Of a DNA stretch of 64,000 bases, positions 49,808-57,828 are shown one piece after another. The stretch comes from Nakamurella panacisegetis. GTDB lineage: Bacteria; Actinomycetota; Actinomycetes; Mycobacteriales; Nakamurellaceae. Each line of letters begins with the position of its first letter. Position 1 is the first letter of the stretch. Under the pieces are notes generated by a model. It was not told the DNA's origin. It saw nothing but the letters and a program-made list of their open reading frames with translations, and ran no database searches. Both the position numbers and the translations under genes were made by a program. The DNA is taken from assembly GCF_900104535.1 (NCBI RefSeq), contig NZ_LT629710.1, positions 2,852,001 through 2,916,000 on the forward strand, in the 5' to 3' direction.

Positions 49808-49873
49808 GCCTACGCCGTGTTCGGCACGAGTTCGTTGACCAGCGTCGACTTCCCCACCCCGGATTGATCCCCG
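49808..49873 (-). pseudogene. Fragment of rsgA (P-loop region only)
   Basis: The minus strand encodes GDQSGVGKSTLVNELVP followed by NTA and a stop. This matches the G1/P-loop of the ribosome-assembly GTPase RsgA (GQSGVGKSTLVNALVP) almost perfectly. Neither the upstream OB domain nor the downstream G2-G5 region is present on either side. It is best read as a remnant of about 20 codons. A functional rsgA should exist elsewhere. Confidence 0.6.
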
Positions 49874-50079
49874 ATGTCGCACTGGGGTGCGGCCGGGTCG
49901 GCCCGGACGGAACCGTACTCGGCCGGACACGTATTCGCGGTTCCCCCGATGCTCGCTCGGCCGGCACTTTGCCGGCCGAATAATCGGCTTGTTCCGCCCC
50001 GCGTCAACGGTCGAACCCGGGCCGAGCGGGCCGACGCTCGGCGCCCGCTTGACCGGCCGTTCACGAACGCCCCGGGCGG
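49868..50079. other. corA-ROK intergenic region
   Basis: The 210 bases between the rsgA remnant and the ROK gene contain a TCGGCCGGC/GCCGGCCGA hairpin at 49957-49979 and no convincing gene. The downstream gene's TAGCAT -10 lies at its end. Confidence 0.5.
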
Positions 50080-50092
50080 TAGCATCCGCCCT

Positions 50093-51016
50093 GTGAATTC
50101 CTTGGTCGCGGCCCTCGACGTCGGTGGTACCTCGATGAAGGCCGGCCTGATCGACCGGTCCGGCCGGGTGCAGGCGGAGATCCGCCGGGCCACCGGGGTC
50201 GAGCACGGTCCGAGGGCGGTGGTCGACGGCATCGTCGGCCTGGCCCAGGAGCTGGTGGACACCGCGGGCGCGGCCGCGGCCGGTGTCGGGCTGTGTGTGC
50301 CCGGTACGGTCGACTCCGCCACCGGGATCGCCCGTCACGCCGTCAATCTCGGCTGGACCGACGTGCCGTTCGCGGCCCTGGTGAGCGAACGCACAGGCCT
50401 GCCGGCGGTGCTGGCCCACGACGTCCGCACGGCGGTGCTGGCCGAGGCCCGGATCGGGGCCGGCGTCGGTGCCGGCTCGATGTTCTTCGTCGCCATCGGC
50501 ACCGGGATCGCCGGCGGGTACGCCCGGGACGGCGAGGTCGACGACGGGGCGGCGGGTCTGGCCGGCGAGATCGGGCACCTGGTCGTGATCCCCGACGGCC
50601 CGCCCTGCCAGTGCGGCAACCGGGGTTGCCTGGAGGCGGTGGCGTCCGCGTCGCGGATCTCCACTCGCTACGGCGCGCTGACCGGACGCACCGGCGTCTC
50701 CGCCCAGCGCATCGCGGAACTGGTGGTAGCCGGAGAACCGGCGGCCGGACAGATCTGGGCCGAGGCGATCGATGCCCTGGCCGATGCGCTCGCCGCCGCG
50801 ACGGTGCTGATCGACCCGGGCACGTTCGTCATCGGCGGTGGCCTGTCGTTGGCCGGGCCGACGCTGATCGATCCGCTGGCAAAGGCGCTGGCCGGCCGGC
50901 TGACGTTCCGTTCCGCCCCGCCGCTGCGGCCCAGCACCCTGGGTGACCGCGCCGGCATGCTCGGGGCCGCGTTGCGGGCCTGGGACCTGGTCGATTCAGC
51001 GGCGGTGGTCTCGTGA
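50093..51016 (+). CDS. ROK-family sugar kinase
   Basis: The 307-residue protein has the N-terminal ATP motif AALDVGGTSMKAGLID, AHDVRTAVLAEA, and the ROK zinc site CQCGNRGCLEAV near residue 170. TAGCAT (50080-50085) ends seven bases before the GTG, so translation is probably leaderless. The gene overlaps nagA by four bases. Together they suggest phosphorylation of GlcNAc or another amino sugar, although the family also includes glucokinases. Confidence 0.9.
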   Translation: MNSLVAALDVGGTSMKAGLIDRSGRVQAEIRRATGVEHGPRAVVDGIVGLAQELVDTAGAAAAGVGLCVPGTVDSATGIARHAVNLGWTDVPFAALVSERTGLPAVLAHDVRTAVLAEARIGAGVGAGSMFFVAIGTGIAGGYARDGEVDDGAAGLAGEIGHLVVIPDGPPCQCGNRGCLEAVASASRISTRYGALTGRTGVSAQRIAELVVAGEPAAGQIWAEAIDALADALAAATVLIDPGTFVIGGGLSLAGPTLIDPLAKALAGRLTFRSAPPLRPSTLGDRAGMLGAALRAWDLVDSAAVVS

Positions 51017-52143
51017 CGACCTGGTCGCTGACCGGCGGACGGGTGGTGACCCCGGACGGCGTCGTCGACGGCGCGGTGGTGATCGACGGTGAACACATCG
51101 CCCGGATCGGGGTCGCCGAGGGCGAGATCCTCGACGTCACGGGTCGTCTGGTGCTGCCCGGATTCATCGACCTGCACGTCCACGGGGGCGGCGGCGCCAC
51201 GTTCGACGACGGCGCGGCCTCGATCGCGACCGGCCTGGCCACGCACCGGGCCAACGGCACCACCCGGTCGCTGGTGTCGCTGGTGACGGCGCCGGCCGCG
51301 CAGATGCTGGGGACGATCGGCGTGGCCGCCGAGTTCGCCGCCGGTCATCCGGGCGTGCTGGGCCTGCACCTGGAAGGGCCGTTCCTGTCCGTCGACCGCC
51401 GCGGCGTGCACGACCCGGCCTCGCTGTTGATGCCCGATCCTGCTCTGCTGCAACGGTTTCTCCAGGCCGGGGCCGGACAGGTCGCGGTCGTCACGCTCGC
51501 GCCCGAACTGCCCGGCGGTCTGGATCTGGTGCGTCAGCTCGTGGCGGCCGGGGTCCACGCGGCCGTGGGGCATTCCGACGCCGGGTACGACGTGGCACGG
51601 CAGGCCTTCGCCGCCGGCGCCGACCTGGTCACCCACGCCTTCAACGGGATGCGGCCGCTGCACCATCGGGACCCGTCGATCATCGGCGCGGCGATGGACG
51701 CCGGGGTGGTGCTGGAGGCGATCAACGACGGCGTCCACCTGCATCCGGCGACGGTGCGGCTGCTCCGCTCGATCGCGCCGGGACGGGTCGCGCTGATCAC
51801 CGACGCCATGGGCGCGACCTGCTCGGCTGACGGCATGTACAAGCTCGGCGCCTTCGACGTCCGGGTCGCCGGGGGAGAGGCCCGGCTGGTCTCCGACGGC
51901 ACTATCGCCGGCTCCACCCTGACCATGGCCGTCGCCGTGCAGCGTGCGGTGCAGCAGGTCGGTCTGTCCCTGGTCGAGGCGGCCAACGCGGCCTCGCTCG
52001 TCCCGGCCACCCTGCTCGGTGTGGACGACCGCTTCGGGTCCGTCCGACCCGGTCGCGCCGCCGATCTGGTGATCACCGATGCCGAACTGAACGTGCAGGC
52101 CGTCCTGCAGGATGGGGCCTGGGTCGACGACCGCCGGCCCTGA
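51013..52143 (+). CDS. nagA: N-acetylglucosamine-6-phosphate deacetylase
   Basis: NagA deacetylates GlcNAc-6-phosphate to glucosamine-6-phosphate. The 376-residue product is an amidohydrolase: metal motif GFIDLHVHGGGG, Glu in GLHLEGPFLS, His in VGHSDAGYD and THAFNGMRPLHHRDP, and catalytic Asp in LITDAMGA. The GTG overlaps the ROK gene stop (GTGA). NagB is absent here; the product could enter GlcN6P metabolism through GlmM or an unlinked NagB. Confidence 0.96.
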   Translation: MTTWSLTGGRVVTPDGVVDGAVVIDGEHIARIGVAEGEILDVTGRLVLPGFIDLHVHGGGGATFDDGAASIATGLATHRANGTTRSLVSLVTAPAAQMLGTIGVAAEFAAGHPGVLGLHLEGPFLSVDRRGVHDPASLLMPDPALLQRFLQAGAGQVAVVTLAPELPGGLDLVRQLVAAGVHAAVGHSDAGYDVARQAFAAGADLVTHAFNGMRPLHHRDPSIIGAAMDAGVVLEAINDGVHLHPATVRLLRSIAPGRVALITDAMGATCSADGMYKLGAFDVRVAGGEARLVSDGTIAGSTLTMAVAVQRAVQQVGLSLVEAANAASLVPATLLGVDDRFGSVRPGRAADLVITDAELNVQAVLQDGAWVDDRRP

Positions 52144-52157
52144 GGCCCCAGGGCCGG
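52134..52157. terminator. Bidirectional hairpin at the nagA 3' end
   Basis: CCGGCCCTG (52134-52142) pairs with CAGGGCCGG (52149-52157), overlapping the nagA stop. Since the next gene converges, it may terminate both transcripts. Confidence 0.5.
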
Positions 52158-52205
52158 TCGCGGTCCCGTGGCCGGTGCGGCGAGACATCTGTGGTCCTGC
52201 TGGCG

Positions 52206-52472
52206 TCAGCGCCGGTCGCGTTTCGGTTGGCGCAGGCCGGCTGATGTGATGCGGCGCAACAGCTCGCGCGAGTCGACGGCGACCGCGCCGGCGGCCACCA
52301 GTGTGTCGTAACGCTCGCCCGGCACGTCGTAGTGGTCGTGGTCGAAGCCGCGTTCGGGAATGCCCTGGGCCGCGGCGAACGCGTGCAGCTCGGCGTAGGA
52401 GTGATCGCTGACCAGATGTGACCAGATCCGCCCGTGGGCCGGCCAGCGCGGTGGGTCGATCAGGATGGCCAT
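52206..52472 (-). CDS. DUF4031 protein
   Basis: The ATG at 52472 gives 88 residues with MAILIDPPRWPAHGRIWSHL, DHSYAELHAFAAAQGIPERG and FDHDHYDVPGERYDTLVAAG, the features of the small DUF4031 family. These proteins resemble a minimal nuclease-like fold, but no activity is assigned to them as far as I know. It is convergent with nagA and divergent from guaA. Confidence 0.8.
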   Translation of the reverse strand: MAILIDPPRWPAHGRIWSHLVSDHSYAELHAFAAAQGIPERGFDHDHYDVPGERYDTLVAAGAVAVDSRELLRRITSAGLRQPKRDRR

Positions 52473-52753
52473 CGTTGAATTCTGCCCCGCCCGGTCCGTC
52501 CCTCCGACCGCCGTCAGGCCCCGCGTCCCAGCGGCGGTCGCGCACGCGTCGGTTAGACTGCTGCGCAGCTGACCGACGACGGTGGCTAGGGTTCCGCTCC
52601 GCACCTTTCGGAGGCTGGTCCGAGCGCCACAAGCACCAGCGGTGAGATCGCCGCGGGAGCCTCACCTCCGGGACAAAAGCCCAGGGAGGGACCGGTTGCG
52701 CGCGCGAGCACCATCCGTGTGCCGACACCGGCCCCACCCGAAAGGCGTCAACC
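52473..52753. other. guaA upstream region
   Basis: About 280 bases lie between the DUF4031 gene and guaA. They hold a TAGACT -10-like hexamer near 52553 and a GGTGAG/CTCACC hairpin (52641-52666) in what would be the guaA leader. No known guanine or PRPP riboswitch consensus is recognised. Confidence 0.35.
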
Positions 52754-54355
52754 GTGACAGAGCCAGCAACACCCGAGAAGCGCGAGGCACCGGCCAACGA
52801 TCTCGAGGCGCACCCCGTCCTGGTGGTCGACTTCGGAGCCCAGTACGCCCAGCTGATCGCCCGCCGCGTCCGCGAGGCCGCGGTCTACTCCGAGATCGTG
52901 CCGTCCTCGATGTCGGCCAAGGACATGCTGGCCAAGTCGCCAGCGGCCGTCATCCTGTCCGGCGGCCCGTCCAGCGTCTACGCCGAGAACGCGCCGCACC
53001 TGGACTCCGCCCTGTTCGATTCCGACGTGCCGATCTTCGGGATCTGCTACGGCTTCCAGGTGATGGCCACCGCCCTGGGCGGGCACGTGGCGCAGACCGG
53101 TCGTCGTGAGTACGGCGCCACCGAACTGACCGTCACCGATCCCGGATCGGCTCTGCTGCAAGGACTTCCGTCGACGCTCGGGGTCTGGATGAGTCACGGC
53201 GATTCGGTGTCCGAGGCGCCCGAGGGCTTCGCCGTGACGGCGAGGACCGCTGATACCCCGATCGCCGCCTTCGAGAACATCGGGCGGCGCATGGCCGGCG
53301 TGCAGTACCACCCAGAGGTGCTGCACTCCGAGCAGGGCCAGGAGGTGCTCCGCCGATTCCTGCACCAGGTGGCCGGCATCAAACCGGACTGGACGGCGGG
53401 GGAGATCCTCACCGAGCAGGTTGAGCTGATCAGGGCCAAGGTCGGCACCGACAAGGTGATCTGCGGCCTGTCCGGCGGGGTCGACTCCGCGGTGGCCGCC
53501 GCGCTGGTCCACCGGGCCGTCGGCGATCAGCTCACCTGCGTCTTCGTCGACCACGGGCTGTTGCGCCGGGGCGAGCGCGAACAGGTGGAGAAGGACTACG
53601 TCGCCGCCACCGGCATCAAGCTGGTCACCATCGACGCACAGGAGCGGTTCCTGAACGCGCTGGCCGGCGTCACCGACCCGGAGACCAAGCGCAAGATCAT
53701 CGGCCGTGAGTTCATCCGGGTGTTCGAGCAGGCCGCGATCGGGGTGTCGGCCGAGGAGGGCGGCGTGAAGTACCTCGTCCAGGGCACGCTGTACCCGGAC
53801 GTGGTCGAGTCCGGCGGAGGCACCGGAACGGCCACCATCAAGTCCCACCACAACGTCGGGGGATTGCCCGACGACCTGACGTTCTCCCTGGTCGAGCCGT
53901 TGCGCACGCTGTTCAAGGACGAGGTGCGGCTGCTCGGGTACGAGCTCGGCCTGCCCAAGGCCATCGTCGGGCGGCATCCGTTCCCCGGCCCCGGCCTGGG
54001 CATCCGGATCATCGGCGAAGTCACCTTCGACCGGCTCGAGGTACTCCGGGCGGCCGACGCCATCGTCCGGGAGGAGATGACGGCGGCCGGCGTTGACGCG
54101 CAGATCTGGCAGTGCCCGGTGGTGCTGTTGGCCGACGTCCGCAGCGTCGGCGTCCAGGGTGACGGACGCACCTACGGCCACCCGATCGTCCTGCGCCCGG
54201 TGTCCAGCGAGGACGCCATGACGGCCGACTGGTCCCGGCTTCCGTACGACCTGCTGGCCCGGATCTCCGGACGGATCACCGGCGAGGTGCCGGAGGTCAA
54301 CCGGGTGGTGCTCGACGTGACGAGCAAGCCGCCGGGGACCATCGAGTGGGAGTGA
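52754..54355 (+). CDS. guaA: GMP synthase (glutamine-hydrolysing)
   Basis: GuaA aminates XMP to GMP. The 533-residue product starts at GTG. The class I amidotransferase ([20 protein letters not shown], catalytic Cys in GICYGFQ, His in VQYHPEV) is followed by the ATP-pyrophosphatase P-loop [13 protein letters not shown] and the dimerisation domain ending [11 protein letters not shown]. With guaB and guaB3, most of GMP synthesis is encoded within 9 kb. The exporter gene overlaps its 3' end. Confidence 0.98.
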   Translation: MTEPATPEKREAPANDLEAHPVLVVDFGAQYAQLIARRVREAAVYSEIVPSSMSAKDMLAKSPAAVILSGGPSSVYAENAPHLDSALFDSDVPIFGICYGFQVMATALGGHVAQTGRREYGATELTVTDPGSALLQGLPSTLGVWMSHGDSVSEAPEGFAVTARTADTPIAAFENIGRRMAGVQYHPEVLHSEQGQEVLRRFLHQVAGIKPDWTAGEILTEQVELIRAKVGTDKVICGLSGGVDSAVAAALVHRAVGDQLTCVFVDHGLLRRGEREQVEKDYVAATGIKLVTIDAQERFLNALAGVTDPETKRKIIGREFIRVFEQAAIGVSAEEGGVKYLVQGTLYPDVVESGGGTGTATIKSHHNVGGLPDDLTFSLVEPLRTLFKDEVRLLGYELGLPKAIVGRHPFPGPGLGIRIIGEVTFDRLEVLRAADAIVREEMTAAGVDAQIWQCPVVLLADVRSVGVQGDGRTYGHPIVLRPVSSEDAMTADWSRLPYDLLARISGRITGEVPEVNRVVLDVTSKPPGTIEWE

Positions 54356-55578
54356 CTCCCGCGCGGGAGTCCGGTCGGAGCATCCCTCTGGTGATCACCC
54401 TGGGGGCGTTGTCGGCCTTCGGCCCGCTGTGCATGGACATGTACCTGCCGTCCCTGCCCGAGTTGTCGGTGTCGCTGTCCTCGACCGCGAGCGCGGCCCA
54501 GCTGTCGCTCTCGGCGTGCATCGTCGGGCTCGGAGCCGGGCAGCTGGTGGTGGGTCCATTCTCCGACCGCCTTGGACGCCGACGGCCGCTGCTGATCGGT
54601 CTGCTGCTGTTCGTGGTGACCTCGGCCCTGTGCGCCGTGACGACGTCGATGGCCTTGCTGATCGGGCTGCGGCTGGTGCAGGGCGCGGCCGGAGCCGCCG
54701 GAATCGTACTGTGCCGGGCCATCGTGGCCGACCGGTTCACCGGAAAGGCGGCGGCGTCCTACTTCTCGACGATCGCCGCGATCAACGGACTGGCCCCGAT
54801 CATGGCACCGGTGTTCGGCGCCCAGGTGTTGCGTATCGGCACCTGGCGCACCGTTTTCTGGGTGCTGACCGGGATCGGTGTGGTGTTGACCGTCCTGGCT
54901 GTGTGGTTGGTCCGGGAGACGCTGCCGCCGGAGCGGCGTTCACGGGAAGGACTCTCCGGAACGTTCCGCACCTTCGGCCGGCTGCTGACCGACCGGGTGT
55001 TCCTGGGCTACGCCATCGCCGGGTCCACCGTGTGCGCAGCCATGTTCGGCTACATCTCGGCCTCGCCGTTCCTGCTCCAGGACGGATTCCACCTGTCCCC
55101 GCAGACCTTCTCGTTCTGCTTTGCGGCCAACGCCTTCGGCATCGTGGCGACGAGCAGTCTCGGGGGTCTGCTGCTGCGCCGGACGACGTCCGTGGTGCTG
55201 ATGCGCTGGGGCGTCGGGCAGTGCGTCGTCGGTGCCGCGATGCTGGCCGCCGCGTTGCTGGCCGGAACGACGCTGCCGTGGCTGCTGGTGTCCCTGTTCG
55301 TCATGGTGTCGTCGGTCGGGTTCGCGCTGCCGCACGCCTCCGTACTGGCGATGGATCGGCACCGCACGGTGGCCGGCGCCGCCTCCGCGCTGATCGGTGC
55401 CTTCCAGTACGCGTTCGGGGCGGTCACCTCGAGGCTCGTCAGCTTCGGCGACAAGACGGCCGGAACCGCCTTGGCCTTCACCGCACTCGGGGCGGCTGCG
55501 CTGGCCGTGGCCGGCTTGCTGATGGCCCGGCGAGGATCACCGGCACTCGAGCCGGCCCGGGTCGCGGCTTCGACCTGA
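54352..55578 (+). CDS. Bcr/CflA-type MFS multidrug exporter
   Basis: The 408-residue protein (GTG at 54352 overlapping the guaA stop; GTG at 54346 is an alternative) has about 12 hydrophobic helices. It carries the Bcr/CflA hallmark [10 protein letters not shown], the MFS motif A region [18 protein letters not shown], and [19 protein letters not shown]. It probably exports small toxic compounds by proton antiport. The four-base overlap implies expression with guaA, an unusual pairing. Confidence 0.9.
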   Translation: MTPARESGRSIPLVITLGALSAFGPLCMDMYLPSLPELSVSLSSTASAAQLSLSACIVGLGAGQLVVGPFSDRLGRRRPLLIGLLLFVVTSALCAVTTSMALLIGLRLVQGAAGAAGIVLCRAIVADRFTGKAAASYFSTIAAINGLAPIMAPVFGAQVLRIGTWRTVFWVLTGIGVVLTVLAVWLVRETLPPERRSREGLSGTFRTFGRLLTDRVFLGYAIAGSTVCAAMFGYISASPFLLQDGFHLSPQTFSFCFAANAFGIVATSSLGGLLLRRTTSVVLMRWGVGQCVVGAAMLAAALLAGTTLPWLLVSLFVMVSSVGFALPHASVLAMDRHRTVAGAASALIGAFQYAFGAVTSRLVSFGDKTAGTALAFTALGAAALAVAGLLMARRGSPALEPARVAAST

Positions 55579-55668
55579 ACGCAAAGACGGCTCTGAATTC
55601 GAAACAGCCCTGATCGGGAAGCAGCCCCGAGCGGGACGGATCTCTGAACGGGAACGGCCTTGAACGCG

Positions 55669-55702
55669 AAATGGCCCGGGCACCGAAGTGTCCGAGCCAT
55701 TT
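55669..55702. terminator. Strong hairpin after the exporter gene
   Basis: AAATGGC (55669-55675) and GCCATTT (55696-55702) flank an inner CGGGCAC-CGAA-GTGTCCG stem. With A and T at the ends it would terminate in either direction: the exporter transcript on the plus strand, or a possible RNA read from the minus strand. Confidence 0.75.
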
Positions 55703-55842
55703 GCCGTTGTGCCGTCGAAAGGAATCGAACCCTTCGCATCGCCCGTGCTCGACTGCCGTGCCCGGAGGCACCGTCTGCCGATGGAGACCACCTTCGCATC
55801 CAGGGCCGGCAGATTAGTTTAACAGGCGAACGAGGTGGTCTA
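55703..55842 (-). ncRNA. Structured RNA-like locus with tRNA T-arm
   Basis: On the minus strand CGAAGG-GTTCGATTC-CTTTCG (55716-55736) is a perfect T-arm mimic. Upstream lie AGACCACC/GGTGGTCT plus TTCGC/GCGAA arms with a three-base bulge (55785-55841), a TCTGCCG/CGGCAGA stem (55774-55813) and a GTGCC-TCCG-GGCAC hairpin. A strong terminator follows. No acceptor stem, D-arm or CCA closes it as a tRNA. It may be a tRNA-mimicking small RNA or a tRNA relic. No promoter was found. Confidence 0.35.
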
Positions 55843-55882
55843 TTCCCGCCGGGTCCCCGGGGCCGGCGGGACCCGGCGGGAA
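55843..55882. terminator. 15-bp-stem terminator downstream of the PspC genes
   Basis: TTCCCGCCGGGTCCC (55843-55857) is fully complementary to GGGACCCGGCGGGAA (55868-55882). It ends 12 bases past the stop of the small membrane gene and is the probable terminator of that minus-strand operon. Confidence 0.85.
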
Positions 55883-55894
55883 CAGACCCGACCG

Positions 55895-56107
55895 TCAAGA
55901 TCGGGAGCGGCGACCGGGCAGGGCACCGACCAGCAGAGACAGCCCGATCAACGCGATCACCCCGGCCACGATCCACTTGGCGCCGGCGTTCAGCAACCAC
56001 CACGGGTTACCGCTGAGGCCGATCGACGCGACGGTGAGGAAGACCAGCGACATGATCACGCCGATCACGTTGACCGGCCGGCGGGTCGGAGCGGTGGTTT
56101 CAGGCAT
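55895..56107 (-). CDS. Small two-helix membrane protein
   Basis: The 70-residue protein has a short polar N-terminus (MPETTAPTRRPVNVIG) and two membrane helices (IMSLVFLTVASIGL; IVAGVIALIGLSLLVGAL) separated by SGNPWWLLNAGAK. Its ATG lies inside the 3' end of the PspC gene (8-base overlap), so it is probably cotranslated and may act with PspC at the membrane. Function unknown. Confidence 0.8.
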   Translation of the reverse strand: MPETTAPTRRPVNVIGVIMSLVFLTVASIGLSGNPWWLLNAGAKWIVAGVIALIGLSLLVGALPGRRSRS

Positions 56108-57716
56108 CGGTCTTCACCTCCGCGAACCCGGCGTTGACCTTGACGATGACGTTCAGCCGGCCGGCGTCGGCGCTGGGTGACTGGCGGACGGTCGTCTGCT
56201 GGTTCACCCCGCGGATCGAGTAGCCCAGGCATTGGGCCTCGCCGACCTTCGTCTCGCAGGTGGCGGTGACGTTCATCGTGGTGGGTACGGTGACGTCGGC
56301 GTGGCCGGCCTTCACCTGGATGGTCACCGTCCGTTCGGCGCCCTTGGGAATCGTCGGCAGGGCCGACAGATCCAGGTTGAACTCGCCCGCCTGGGCCACG
56401 TAGCTGTCCTGCAGCTGCGCGATCGCCGTCGGGCGCAGGTCGGTCTGGCCGTATCCCGTGGTGCCGCTGACGCCGGTCACGGCCAGGGCCAAGGTCACCA
56501 GGGAGAGGAAGACGCCCGGCCCGATCAACGAGTAGCCGCGTCCCCGCAGGGCCGAGATCAGCAGGCCGAGTCCCAGCACGCCGAGCGAGATACCCGCCAC
56601 CTGAGCCCACGTCAGGACCCACCACCCGGCGAACACCCCGGCCGCGGTCAGGCCGCCGATCAGGAGCGTCGCCCCCATGGTGACTCGGGCGATGACGCCA
56701 CCGGATCGGTGGGCCGGCGCCGGCGCCGGTGCCAGCGGGGTCGGCTCGGGCAGGTCCCAGGCGAACGGGGCCACGCCCAGCGGGTCCCAGGCCGGGGGAG
56801 TGCCGAGATTCATCGGATCGTCGCGGGCCGGATCGGCCGGCGTGGTGCTGGGCTTCGTCATGTTGACACCGGAGGTCTGGACGCCGGAGGTCTGAGTCCC
56901 GGGAGTCTGGGCGCCTGGGGTCTGGGCGTCGGGGGTCTGGGCGCCGGCGGTCTGGGTGCCGGGGGTCTGGGACCGGGGGGCCGGACGGTCGACCCGGGTG
57001 GACGAATCGGGCGCGTCCCAGAACGCGGGCCGCTGGAACGGCGAATCGGCCGGGTTGTCCGACGACGCTGCGCCCCACGGGTTCCACTGACCCCATCCGC
57101 GACCGCAGCCCCGTCCGGCCCGCGCGGCGCTGCGGGCGTTTCCGCGGAAGGTGTCGGCCCACTGCTCGGCCTGCTCGGACCACGCGCGCACCTGCTCGTC
57201 GGTGCGCCGGGCCCAGTCGGCGGTACGGGGCCCGCTCCAGTCCCTTCCGGGACCGCTCCAGCCGTGGAAGTGACCGCGCCGGCGCATGACGGCCAGCACG
57301 ATCACCCCGCCGATGGCCAACGGCAGGAACGGCCGTCCCCAGGAGAACATCCAGAACGCGCTGATCACGGCGATCACCCCCAGGCCGACGGCCAGGGGCG
57401 GGGGCACGGACGACCGGCCGCGGCCGAGCAGCGCCTCGGCCGCCGAGACCTCGTCGCCGTCGGACGGCAGGAACAGCCAGCCCAGGACGTACAACAGGCC
57501 GCCGAACCCGCCGAAGATGGTCAGCACCACGAAGGCGACCCGAATCAGGATCGGGTCGATCCCGAACGCTCGGCCCAGACCGCCGGCCACGCCGGCGATC
57601 TTCCGGTCGCCGGTCGAACGACGCGGACGCCGGAGCCATCTCTCGTTGCGCGGGCGGTCGCTGGTCGGGCTCTGCGGGCCCGCCGCGCCGGAGCCGGAGT
57701 TCCACTGATCGGTCAT
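56100..57716 (-). CDS. PspC-domain membrane protein
   Basis: The ATG at 57716 gives 538 residues. The PspC domain is near residues 27-85 (DRKIAGVAGGLGRAFGIDPI, LLYVLGWLFLP). It is followed by a hydrophobic pair, a Trp-rich linker, a stretch of seven pentad-like QTPGx repeats, four more membrane helices and a C-terminal beta-rich domain (VTIQVKAGHADVTVPTTMNV) resembling LiaF-type adhesin-like domains. It probably senses envelope stress. A divergent histidine kinase carries a second PspC domain. Confidence 0.88.
   Translation of the reverse strand: MTDQWNSGSGAAGPQSPTSDRPRNERWLRRPRRSTGDRKIAGVAGGLGRAFGIDPILIRVAFVVLTIFGGFGGLLYVLGWLFLPSDGDEVSAAEALLGRGRSSVPPPLAVGLGVIAVISAFWMFSWGRPFLPLAIGGVIVLAVMRRRGHFHGWSGPGRDWSGPRTADWARRTDEQVRAWSEQAEQWADTFRGNARSAARAGRGCGRGWGQWNPWGAASSDNPADSPFQRPAFWDAPDSSTRVDRPAPRSQTPGTQTAGAQTPDAQTPGAQTPGTQTSGVQTSGVNMTKPSTTPADPARDDPMNLGTPPAWDPLGVAPFAWDLPEPTPLAPAPAPAHRSGGVIARVTMGATLLIGGLTAAGVFAGWWVLTWAQVAGISLGVLGLGLLISALRGRGYSLIGPGVFLSLVTLALAVTGVSGTTGYGQTDLRPTAIAQLQDSYVAQAGEFNLDLSALPTIPKGAERTVTIQVKAGHADVTVPTTMNVTATCETKVGEAQCLGYSIRGVNQQTTVRQSPSADAGRLNVIVKVNAGFAEVKTDA
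56868..56972 (-). repeat. Seven 15-bp repeats coding for QTxGx pentads
   Basis: Seven degenerate 15-bp units lie in frame within the PspC gene; the plus strand shows GGNGGTCTGGG-like cores. They encode a flexible Gln/Thr/Gly/Pro linker such as TPGTQTAGAQTPDAQ. Unit number may vary between strains by slippage. Confidence 0.8.
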
Positions 57717-57749
57717 GGCACAACCTTGCCGGTCACCGGGCGCGTGGAC

Positions 57750-57799
57750 CATCGGGGATACCCCTGGTTTGTTCGGCTCAGGGTGATCCCCCATACCCC
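57750..57799. promoter_or_regulatory. Paired direct repeats in the divergent PspC promoter region
   Basis: CATCGGGGATACCCC (57750-57764) and GATCCCCCATACCCC (57785-57799) share the pattern ATC-SSSS-ATACCCC and are 35 bases apart. They lie in the 112-base region between the PspC gene and the kinase gene. They are good candidates for binding sites of the kinase's own response regulator. Confidence 0.5.
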
Positions 57800-57828
57800 C
57801 GTCGCCGCCCACGTGTGACCCTGGTGGG

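Noticed and set aside
49748..49867. 39-codon plus-strand frame with one hydrophobic segment
   Set aside because: Its second half is antisense to the rsgA remnant, so the coding appearance is likely a by-product. No strong ribosome binding site is seen.
55703..55842. Calling this locus a complete tRNA or tmRNA
   Set aside because: Only the T-arm is convincing. There is no acceptor stem, D-arm, anticodon arm or CCA, and no tag-peptide frame. It is reported only as a structured locus.
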